A DNA stretch of 64,000 nucleotides from Vermamoeba vermiformis (taxonomy: Eukaryota; Tubulinea; Echinamoebida), in assembly GCA_045837725.1 (NCBI GenBank), contig JBEWZL010000294.1, positions 62,001-126,000 of the forward strand, written 5' to 3'. A program made the translations under genes and the position numbers. Each line of letters opens with the position of its first letter. Position 1 is the stretch's first letter. This document shows, in pieces, positions 11,465 through 21,558 of this stretch. Below the pieces are notes generated by a model. The model made no database searches. It was not told the DNA's origin and worked only from the letters and a program-made list of their open reading frames with translations.

Positions 11465-13633
11465 ATGACGACGTTGAAGGGTCCTAGTGCGATCCTGTAT
11501 TGGTGCAAAGAAAACACGAAAGGATATCAAGGCGTGGATGTGACTGATTTTGGTCAATCATGGAAAGACGGATTAGGTATAGTTAAATATAGCAATTAAT
11601 AATCGATGCACGTAAATCGTAATTGTTTTAAAACGAGATCTGACTTCACGAAAAATAATATATTCTAAAATTAGCGTTAAAAAGCGATTTATCTTTAAAT
11701 CATTTTATACACTATTATACTAGTATTAATATTTATATTTAAGCAATGTGCGCATTATTGCATAAATTTCATCCAGACAAAATTCCATTTGATACGCTAT
11801 CAGCCGCAGATCCGAAGAAAAACTATGACTTAGGTAATTAATAGCATATTATAATTATATAGGTCTTAAATTTCAATCTAATAACTCAACGGAATAACTT
11901 AATTTTATCGCATCAGCTTTCGACGTGGCCGAACAGCTTGGTGTGCCTAAACTCTTAGAAGCAGAAGATATGATGATAGAACCATATCCAGACGTATGTA
12001 TAATACTATTAATGCTATTTAAGCTTATATTAACGAGTTTGAATTTTGGATTTAGCGTCAGTCGCTGATCGTGTATTTGACGGAGGTTTATCAGCGCTTA
12101 ACAGGTGCTACTCCTGTATCAGGACTAGGCTCTAGTAGATCTTCGACAGAATTACCGACCATTACCGAGTCGTAAGTAATCAACCTTTAAATAAGTATTT
12201 TATTAATTTTTTTGATTGCAGATCCAGCGTTGAAAGTTCACCGCGCATTGAAATTAATAGTACAGCTGTTATTGAGACCCCAGCCTTGACTGCCCCCGTT
12301 GAAGTACCATCGGAGATTCGTAAAAGTGGATCTTCGCCTGACATCCAAACACCAACGGTCATTTTGCCTGAGACTTTTTTGGCTAGAGGACCTTCTAGGG
12401 AACGCATGGGCCATGTTAGAAGCTATTCTCAGGGTAAAGTAAGTATTTGAACCCATGCAGATCCAATTTCATGGATTATTTTTTTTTCAATCTCGCGCAC
12501 GAGATTAACGCTATTTCAATATAGATGTTGACGCAGACAGAACAAGAAGAGTTATTTAAGCAGCGCGAGAAGGAGGCTAAAGAGGCGTTGGCCTTTGAAG
12601 AAGAAATGGCACGAAAGAAAGCGCAATGGAAAAATCAAGCGCCAGAGCCACAAGCCAATCCGAGAAAATTAATTCGCCGCGTGACTGGCACTGTAGAAGA
12701 GTGGCAAAGTAAAGCCAAGAAAATGCAAGAAAAATTTGGTGGACCGGAGTTAGGACAGTCATCTCCGCGAGCAGGTGACTTGTAAGCATTGCCGAGACAT
12801 TAGTAGTGCATTATATGAGCTCATATTTATATTTTAGACACAATCTGGCAAGCCTTAAAGATCCCCCGAGAAGTGTTACTCAACCGATAATTACGCTTAA
12901 AGATTCAGTTACGACTTCAGTGATGACTACAGGGGACGAACAGATCACGAAAAAAGTCGAAGAAATTTCAAAAGAAGTTGATGGCAAAGAGACATTGCAT
13001 ATTACTAAGACCGAGGTTAAAGAACAGCACTTTAATAATCATATTGATAAGCCAACAATCCCAGCAATTGAAAAATTATCGGGAGCTGGATCTCATAATA
13101 CTAGTTCTACGAATAGTACTGCTAATAGTACTTCATCTAGTGCTAATAATAGTGCAGTACCTAGCAGATCCAGCAGCGCCGTTCATAGTCGCAACAATAG
13201 CAGCGAGTTTTATATGCCCGAGCTAAGTTTCGATAGAAATCTTACGCCGCGAAGTGACTCGTGGAAACAAGAACAAAATGCGCGCAAGAGAATGATAGAA
13301 GAAAAAGATCGCGAGGACGAAGAATTTATTAAACAATTGCGATTGGAGCGAGAAGATCGCGAACGAAAGAAGAAAGACATGAAGGATAAATTGAGGCCTA
13401 GAAAAGCAGAGAAAATCAAAGCCGAACCAGAAAAGCCAGTCGCTACTATTGAAGTTAATGCAGCTCCTGTGGTGCCTCCAGTTCAAGTTCCAAGAACGGC
13501 GGATGTGGCTCCGCCCGTCGCGCCGAAAGTTATCTCTGCTAGTAGCAATGGTATTGTAATAGTGCTCAGTCCGAAGACTGTGGCTATTATAATTGTAGTT
13601 TTAGTTGTTTTATTATATTTACTCTTCAAATAA
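11465..13633 (+). CDS. Calponin-homology domain protein with coiled coil and C-terminal membrane anchor
   Basis: Start ATG 11465. Exons 1-4 encode a single CH domain: AILYWCKENTKGYQGVDVTD, FGQSWKDGLAMCALLHKFHP, DKIPFDTLSAADPKKNYDL and AFDVAEQLGVPKLLEAEDM. This resembles the CH type of EHBP1/MICAL/spectrin second CH domains, which bind actin weakly or act in actin-membrane linkage. Next come a Ser/Thr-rich linker, a predicted coiled coil (TEQEELFKQREKEAKEALAF and later MIEEKDREDEEFIKQLRLER), a low-complexity STNSTANSTSS tract, and a final helix AIIIVVLVVLLYLLFK that ends the protein. About 610 residues. The architecture is that of a tail-anchored actin linker, reminiscent of interaptin or calmin. 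Which membrane it sits in is unknown. Confidence 0.85.
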
Positions 13634-13715
13634 AAACCGCGGAGGATCCGATCGAAAAATTTCAGCTTTTTACTCTGCCTATTTACAAGTTATAAATATT
13701 ATTCTAGTACATGCA

Positions 13716-15727
13716 TTAATTTCCTTTTGAGGCTACTAAATACACTAGAACAATGCGCCAGAATATTAAAGTACCAAATAAGAAAATACAATACACGATA
13801 AATGAGACTAAGGGTCTTTTCTTAATGAACTTTGTGAAGCCCAAGCCCTATTTTAATACAACATAAGTACCATATTATTATATTATAGTATTGGACTTAC
13901 GATTGCTATGCCTGCTAGAACAGATCCGACGAGGTACGAGTACCAAGGTGCTGCAGGAGGTACTGCCAATGCGCCGTGGCTAATAGGACTCCTGACGCAT
14001 GTAAAGCTATAGTGGAACAATAGACTAGGCAAGATCATGCTATAATAGTTGTTAGAACAAAATTTTTAGCGGATGTAGATCTCGTACCCAAAAACACCAG
14101 CAAACTTCTTCCAGAACTGAATAGGCTTTAGAATGAATAGCACTCCAATCACCATTGATATGGTAAAGCCAACGCCCATAATAATCCAATTAGCGTTGCC
14201 CATTGAAGTCATCGAGATGATCTGTTACAAAAATAAGTTTATCAATTTTATTTCTGAGAACAAAAAATAGAATTAATTTGTTAATTACCTTATCGGCATC
14301 AGTAGCGTAACACTGTTGAAGCTTGCCGCACGATCCACAGCCCGATTTATCGAGTTGATACAACGACCAGCCGAGAGTACACGTGACGATGCCCTAAATA
14401 GGCAAGTCAATTCATTGCACTAATTCTCGTTCATGAACCGTCAAATCTTACCATAATCACACCGCCAACACAATCAGATGGATAGTGCACGCCTAATTGG
14501 ACCTAAAAAAATTGACTTTCAGACCACATTTCCTAATATGGAAATCTAGATCCAGTGCTTACTCTAGCGTACGCAACTAATGCTGTCAACCCGACAGTGA
14601 GGAGTACTGTCCACCATTCAATCGACATGTCTGTAAAGTGCTCAGTAACTACTACTACGATGTAACTAAACACCACTGCACTCGTCACTAAAACAGACCA
14701 TTAGTTATCGTTCTATAAATAGATCACGTGATCATCTTTGCAGAAATTATTGCAAACGTACCTCCACGTGACGGAAATGACGAAGTTTTGTCGCGTTTGC
14801 GTTCTTGTGCCCGATATATCATGTACGGTCTGTACCGCCATATAAATCTCTTAGGAATCTAAAAGTATCAAGATTGTTATTGCTATATATAGTAATAATG
14901 ACCAAATATGGTAACCTACTTGAGATAAAGTTGCCAGCACGAGTGCTAAATAACCAATTTGAATTGAAAGTGCATCGAGACCAATCATCAATAGCGCAAA
15001 GGGTGCTGCTATAATTAGCTCCAGTGCCACCATGCCTATATATGGTAATATTAGTACCGATAAAGTTCGTCTCGTCCGCTCCAAGCGGAATTTGCAGCGA
15101 GAAAAAATTGTTGCAAAGTTGGATTCGATGATAGATTTTAATTGACGTGATCTCTATAGTGCCATTACGTACCAGTAAATAATAGACTAATATATTTAGC
15201 TGCTTTGCCGTCAATTTTTTGAGTCCAACGAATCAAAGTCCCATCAAAAGTCCACAACGCATCGTCCCACGATTTAGGCCAGATCCAAAGAACTAACAGG
15301 TCATTATTATTGTTAGCAATAGTGTGACTAGTATAAATTGTTAAATAATTTCGTTCCTATTTTTATTTGAGACTATTTGTGATTTATTTAGCGGATCGCG
15401 AAATATGAAATTCTGTAATTAATGAGAATAATAGTCGTTACATCGAATTATTTAATACCGATGTGATCAATTAATATTAATAAAATTGACATTAATTTTG
15501 ATAAATAGGTGTTTCTGAAATTACGTACATCTCTTGTTTGGCGGTTTAACTTTATATGAAAATGGTTGAAATCCATCATTAGATGAAGTTAATGAAGCGT
15601 GTTGATTAATTTCAGCAGTCGACTCAATTGAGGAAGTAGAATCCAACCAGCTCGGACCTAGATCCCGCTCTGGTTTGCCTTCTTCAATTATGTCCTCTTC
15701 TTGTAAATTACTATATGCTCGTGACAT
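13716..15727 (-). CDS. PAP2-superfamily membrane phosphatase with an altered second motif
   Basis: Start ATG 15725-15727; about nine exons. An acidic N-terminal tail (NLQEEDIIEEGKPERDLG) leads to hydrophobic helices. PAP2 motif 1 is KRFIWRYRP (Kx6RP). Motif 2 is SFPSRG, where PSGH is usual. Motif 3 is ARVQLGVHYPSDCVGG (Rx5Hx3D). Membrane segments include VALELIIAAPFALLMIG, TSAVVFSYIVVVVT and IIMGVGFTISMVIGVLFIL. PAP2 enzymes dephosphorylate lipid phosphates such as phosphatidate, polyprenyl phosphates or sphingoid phosphates, with the active site facing the lumen. The motif-3 His nucleophile is present; the motif-2 His is missing, so activity is uncertain. A Cys pair CGSCGKLQQC lies in a late loop. 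Its 5' flank is duplicated upstream of the ATPase gene at 19909. Confidence 0.85.
14429..14438. promoter_or_regulatory. GTTCATGAAC palindrome in an intron
   Basis: Perfect 10-bp palindrome in a PAP2-gene intron. It contains TTCnnGAA, the basic heat-shock-element unit. The same palindrome occurs at 20114-20123, and near copies occur at 48314 (intron) and about 5807. Function is inference. Confidence 0.3.
14528..14545. promoter_or_regulatory. CArG-like palindrome in a PAP2-gene intron
   Basis: ATTTCC-TAATAT-GGAAAT. The arms and spacing are identical to the site at 40427-40444 in an intron of an unrelated gene. It fits the extended MADS/SRF/Mcm1 consensus. Confidence 0.4.
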
Positions 15728-15739
15728 TATTAATAAATA

Positions 15740-17475
15740 ATAAATAATATTTACAAATAAATAAATAATTGACGGAAATCTTTAATTGGACTCTCGAAGC
15801 TGGATCTTGCTTAGCTTCTCTATCACTCCAATTATGTTACGATTTCCGTAGTTGCTTGCAGTATTGCGTTCTTCTCCGTTGAAGAAAAAGGGTCAGATCA
15901 AAATGCCTAAAAAAGTTGCAGCAAAGCACGTGCTCCGTTCATTCAGATTGCGAGCATGCACCTTAACTGCGCTACGAGATGAGTGACACGAGGGTCGCGA
16001 TAGCAGAAGGGGTTACAAGGACGTTGGCACTAACGAGCGGCCGCGATCTGGCGACGATACCAATTACCACATCGAATACAGCTTCTTTCAAATGTACCTT
16101 GCGTCAGTTTCAATCAAGCTGCAATTCTGCCGTCTTATTTTGACGTTTTTCGTTCGGCGCAATGCATTGAGTATCGAGCATAATGCTGATCGATCTTCAT
16201 ATTGTAAACCAGATTGATTTTTAAAAATCGTTTGTTTATATTCCTGCTATGCCTTGTAATGTAAGTCAATATTCAGCTACGCAATTAATTTTAAAAACTC
16301 AACTTAGAAATATTTTTTATTTTCAGAACTAAATCCGTCCTCAGCTTGTTGCACGAAACCAATCATACGAACAACGTCTAAGAGCTCTATGTAGTGCTCT
16401 CAAATCGTCGATTTTCTTATGTGCTCCTCTGACGACAGACAAGGCACGGATCAGGACATCCAACTGCGGTTCTGGCTAACTTGTTCAGTCATTAGTGCGA
16501 CGTAAGAATAGTATGCGTAAGGGACTCCTATCTGACGTAAGTAATACATCAACTTCGATCGGCCGTATTAATGATTCTTGTAGTCCACTTTGCGGCACAT
16601 TTGCTAGGCTCGATGTGCGTTCGATAGCAGCACAGAGCTCGGGGCCGAGGAGCTAAGAGCTGAAAGCAGAATTGATAGTACTAGCAACGCACTTAGACTC
16701 CGTGCAGGTGTTGCTCGAAAAGTCCTCGTGCGCGCCGTGTCACAAGCACTGCGAACCACTCAGTCTTGTAGTCTCGTCGCCGCACAAACAATGGACATGC
16801 AAGAACAGCCAATACAGCACCGTTGTCGAAACAATACCTTTTCCCGCAACTTTCAAGGATGGTGCAACAAACAGCTAAAGGTGCATACAACGATGATGTG
16901 TCGTGGCCCGAGTACGCATTCAGTTATGATCTATGACTGCATCCACCCGAAGTAAGCCGAGCGTAGCTCGTTGTTGATAGTTATCGATTGTTAAATTGTC
17001 TCGAAGGTTGTAATCCCGATGGCGCGGCTAATCATTTGGATCTCTTTGCTGGACAAAGTCACAATGTCCTTCACTTCAGTGGGACTTTTAAATGACGGGC
17101 AAGTCATTGCGTTGAGCAGTCGTAGTGAGTCACCTCACCACTGCGCAGCGTCACATGGCATTCGCAAGCAAAGAACACATGGACAGCACGCCCCACCCCA
17201 CGCTGGTTGCAATCGTATGCACGTGCTAAACAGATCGCTGCCAAGAGCTCACCGTGCATGCGCAATCGACCCCACGTGGCGGACCTCATTTCCACCACAC
17301 AACACTCATCAAGGGCACTGCTGCCACACAATCACGTGCTCACGTGCGCTACTCGGCCTTCAATATTCCGTGCAAAGAAGTCAATCGCACGCACCCTTTG
17401 GTACTAAAATAGGCACTACTGACGGGTGCACCTACTCTGCCAATGACTGGTACCTCTGACAGCAGATCTGCATGC
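15740..17475. repeat. Left copy of a long direct repeat, 5' flank of the PAP2 gene
   Basis: Three co-linear blocks are shared with 19925-21010 in the same orientation. They are about 15764-15950 (contains GGAAATCTTTAATTG, AGCTGGATCTTGCTTAGC and GAAGAAAAAGGGTCAGATCA), about 16600-16800 (contains GCGTTCGATAGCAGC and CTCGGGGCCGAG), and about 17330-17460 (contains ACTGACGGGTG). This copy is longer than the right one by roughly 600 nt. Short open frames inside have no domain and look non-coding. The left edge lies just upstream of the PAP2 start codon. Confidence 0.7.
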
Positions 17476-17558
17476 AATGGTAAAGATCCTTCCAGTTTAT
17501 TTAACTTATTCAGAATTAGTACAAAACATTTCTAACTCTTAATGTGTTTGTAGGAGAA

Positions 17559-19909
17559 TTAGTTATTGTCAGGCGGAAGCGATGCAATTTGATTAACAGT
17601 GAGGCCATAATAGCGTGCAAGGCAAGGTTTGTGGACCACAATGAGATTGCTGGGCCAGGCAATGTACTCTGGCTTGGGCATATTGGTGATTGTTTTGTTG
17701 GTGATGAACACGTAGATTATCTCATATTCTGCTTCCCATTGTTGCAAAAGTTCTGCTGTACTACTCAACCACTGGAGAACAGTTTGCCAAGGAATGGTTT
17801 TGCTTTTTTGGCCTTCCTTATCATTTGCTTGCAAACCATGGTTCAGCTGCTTCACAAATTTTATCTTGTTCTGCAGTCTCGTTAGTTAATTTTATGGTAT
17901 GCTTATGTACACATACATTTTTGTTTGAAGTGTATGCTGACTTTATATCAACCATTGGATTGCCATCTGCACATTGCACAACAGCATTCATGAAGCTAAT
18001 TTTGTGATCACCAAGTAGAACTGTGTCCTGTGCCAAACTTAATTTCAGTATCTCAGTAAACTAACCACTTACTTGCACATCACTTTTCTTGTCTCTTGAC
18101 AAGTATTGGCTGCTCTCTTTGCAGTAATGCTTGTCTGTCAACCTCAGCACATGCATGCCCAAATCAGCTGGAAACAGAGCTCCTGCATACAGCTCTTGGA
18201 GCAACACTTCATATCTTTTGCTTGTCTTCTGAAAAGATGTGACACGTACAACCTGAATTTACTGGTCAATATGATTATTTGACAGCAGAAATCTTACTTC
18301 AAGATGGGCTTCAAGCTCTGCAAGGTGCTGCCAATAAAAGGGAACACCCGGAACAGGCAATAAGTGTGTGCTAATGATGGCTTTTGGGAGGTGAAGTAGA
18401 ATGGTCCTCAGGATGGGATATGGCAATAGAAAACAACCTCCTTCATGGAAAACAACTCCTTGAATTTCAAGTTGGTGCTGCTCTGCCATGCTCAATACCC
18501 TTCTAGTGATTGGCTGCCCAGACAAAATGAGGTAGAGAAAGGTCACCATTGAAGGTAACTCAGTCACATTGAGCAATCCTTTAGCCTACAAAAATGTAAT
18601 GTAATGTAAGACATGCATAAGCTGTTTAATAAACAACATACCAAGTAATGTGCACTGATCATTTCAAAGGCCTTTTCAGCAATATCTTTTGCCATATCAT
18701 TTGTGAGATTCTTCTCTGTCATGTAACTCTGACAGGCCTCCATAAGATGTTTTAAGCACTTTGGTATTCGTCCTAGTAATTTCAAAGTGCTGTCAAATAT
18801 CTTGTTGTGTAGCCAAGACTGATTAGTAGGATAGATTGAGGTGAAAATATTTTTGATTCCTTCAGCAGACAACAGATGCACAGCTCCAAGAAAATATCTA
18901 TAACCTGTAGCAACAAACTCAGATTGCAAGGATGCAAGAGTAGTTCCACAGATTACAGGCAATAGAGCTACTCTGTGGGCAGCAGCCAGATTTTGCTTTG
19001 CACTTCCTTTTGCAGCCAAACCAGATTGTGTTTGCAGATGTTTTGATCGATGAGGCTTTGTTGTGTCACACATGTAACGACCAATAGTAGCTAACATGTC
19101 ATTGAAAAAGCACTTGCCTATCGATGGAATGTAGTTGATGTCATCCATAACCAAAACCATGTTGACAATACTGGGATCAGGCCCTTCTAATTGTTTTCTC
19201 CATTCATAGAATGCTGCCATTACTTCTTCAAATCCAAACACTTCTTCAGCATACTGGCCATTCAAGTAGCTAATCAACTCTGCTGTGGAACAACCAAAGA
19301 GCAACCTTGCAGCTACTCTGAGTCCAAGCATGTGAGAGGGATACTTTGACTCCACAGCAGGCTGTATTACATCACCATTGCTGAAATCAATCTGAACACA
19401 GTATGTTTCATTTGGATACTTCTGTTCAATGCTGTGTAAGATCTCCTCACTCAGACGTGATTTGCCAGAGCCAGAGCCAGCAAGTATTGCATAAAAACAG
19501 TGCTTTTGCTTTGACTTTGATTTAATGTTCTCTCTATTAATTCGAAGAGCTTCGAGCGATTTCTCAATTTCATCATTTCGCTCTTGGAGGGGCATCTCAC
19601 TTGTTTGCAACATTAACAATGATAAAAATTGGTTAATAACTTACAATTCATCCTTAAATATCAGTTGTTTATGAACAGAAGTCATTTTTTGATAACAGTC
19701 CAAACATTCCAAAATAAATTCAACTTTTTCATGGAAGTCCAAACTGTGACTCTTGAGTGCTAAGATCTCTGCAAGTCTTCCTGGTGTCATTGTGGTGAGT
19801 GATGAACCTCGATCAACGAGTGGATTCAGCAATTGATCTGCAAATTTTTAGAAACATGAAGAAAACTGGTCTGGATTTGGAACTAATTACCATGGGCATT
19901 CTTTTCCAT
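17559..19909 (-). CDS. P-loop ATPase, possibly of the Crinkler/RHS-like NTPase-nuclease class
   Basis: Start ATG 19907-19909 (MEKNAH, then a GTAATT donor). Later exons give LTTMTPGRLAEILALKSHSL, then the ATPase core. Walker A is LAGSGSGKSRLSEEIL, Walker B is VLVMDDINYIPS, and a later sensor-like stretch is VALLPVICGTTLASLQ. Downstream exons give LSGQPITRRVLSMAEQHQ, VPFYWQHLAELEAHLE, LLQELYAGALFPADLGMHVL and FMNAVVQCADGNPMVDIKSA, and the last open stretch ends NQIASLPPDNN. The order P-loop ATPase, linker, possible nuclease-like tail recalls Crinkler or retrotransposon-hot-spot proteins; that is inference without a database search. The gene looks mostly whole, but its C-terminal part is not fully explained by one reading (about one break or an unusual intron). 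It lies between two long direct repeats, and its base composition differs from neighbouring genes. Confidence 0.55.
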
Positions 19910-19924
19910 GTTTATTATTGGTAA

Positions 19925-21010
19925 ATTATAAATAATAAATAATAAATAATTGATGGAAATCTTTAATTGTACTTTCAAAGCTGGATCTTGCTTAGCACTC
20001 AATCGCTTCAATAATATTCGTAATTATGTAGTCACTGCAGTATTGCGTTCTTCTGTTGAAGAAAAAGGGTCAGATCAAAACGCCGAAAAAAGTTGCCGCA
20101 AAGCCCGGGTTCCGTTCATGAACGATAAAAGCCAATACATCACATGAACTTAGTAACTATTGAGTATAAGAATATTTGTTTATCAATGACTCACTTGAGG
20201 GGCATTAGTGTTCTCAGCTGAGGCGGAGATGCTGTTAAGTCACACCACTTCGAGGCTTATTGCTACGGGTGCCGAGGCTCGACGCGCGTTCGATAGCAGC
20301 TCGGGGCCGAGAAGGTAGGAGCTGAGGCAGAACTGATAGGACTGGCTCTTAGAGTCCGTGCAGGTATTGCTCAAACAGTCCTCGTTCATCTCCGATATGA
20401 CATTGGCACAGCAGAATGAACCACCGCCATCGATATCCGTCTTGTCTCATTTTGGTCTCGACTCAGTTCTTAGTCTCGTCGCTGCATGTTGCCACAAACA
20501 AGAGCACGCAAAAGAACCGCCGAGACAGTCCTCTGTCGTTCGCGGGACAAGGCTTCTTCCAGCCACACTTGGCACGTGCAGCCGAGACGAGTGGCACAAA
20601 GAAGAGGTGCTAGGGCCACTGCAATCACATTCATCTTGATCAAGCCATAGCGAGCACTTCAACTCCACGATGTTGTTGCCCTTCCAAGTCTTGAACAGTA
20701 TTTGTTGCGCGACACGATCACTTCGTCTTGCACTTTGTCTGCTGCACGTAGAGTTCAACCAGAGCGCGCAACACTGTAACCATTTGTTTGCCGTCCTTCA
20801 TATCGGACAATTTAGCGATCAAGTCCTTAAACAACTTCCGTTGCTGTTGGCTGCGTTCATGCGCACATATTGCAGGGCTCGTGCGGCGTATTTAGCGTGC
20901 GTACGCTACAGGCCGCGCGAACACTTACTGCTTCTGCACGTCACTGACGGGTGATTAGTCTCGCCAATATGAGCACAGAACTATGTGACTTACTTAACGA
21001 GATCTGTGTT
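19925..21010. repeat. Right copy of the long direct repeat, 5' flank of the ATPase gene
   Basis: Blocks at about 19941-20125, 20255-20520 and 20870-20990 match the left copy in the same order and orientation. Similarity begins only about 10-20 nt upstream of the ATPase start codon, as it does upstream of the PAP2 start codon. By eye the first block is roughly 80-85 percent alike, with small indels. No convincing gene is inside. Confidence 0.7.
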
Positions 21011-21558
21011 GAGCGATTTTCCGTACCAATCACTTTGCCGATGTTTGTCAACAAGCGCACGTGGCAACTAACTCGATCGGCTACGACAAATTGTTATCCT
21101 GGCAAATATTTTATTATTAGACATATTTATTAATTTCATGGTATTGTATGCAGCATACAAACCAAATTGTCGTTAATATTTTTTTGGTTAAATTAACATT
21201 AATAGTACCAAAATTCAATAATATTATCCAACGATATTACAAATATATTATAATTAATAGTCGATTAAATTTGTGACGTAGGAATATCATAGGTCAGAGA
21301 TCTGTCATTTGAAGGCTAGATCCGTTAAACTTAACTTACAACGCATATTATAAGTCCACTTACCATATAATGATTCCTTTTGATTGAAAAAGAGTTTGAT
21401 ACGGTTGGGGTACTCGTGCTTCAAATTCGGTCGGTAAGAAAAAAGGGCGAAAGAACCAAAATTATCTCGTGTTTGCGTTAGATAACACGTGTCACGTGTA
21501 TATATTATAAAGCTCGTGTTAGCGAAGGTTTCATAATTACTGGAATTTATTGCTTGAC
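21011..21558. other. AT-rich intergenic and promoter region
   Basis: The region lies between the right repeat and the ankyrin gene start at 21559. It contains ACACGTGTCACGTGTA near 21484-21499, an overlapping double E-box (CACGTG twice) about 65 nt upstream of the start codon, followed by TATATTATAAAG. No gene is seen. Confidence 0.45.

Noticed and set aside
16672-17459. Open frames inside the left repeat
   Set aside because: Short, overlapping in both strands, without domain, and not kept in the right copy.
15740-21010. LTR retroelement
   Set aside because: The flanking direct repeats are uneven in length and match gene 5' flanks; no polymerase, capsid or integrase segment is present.
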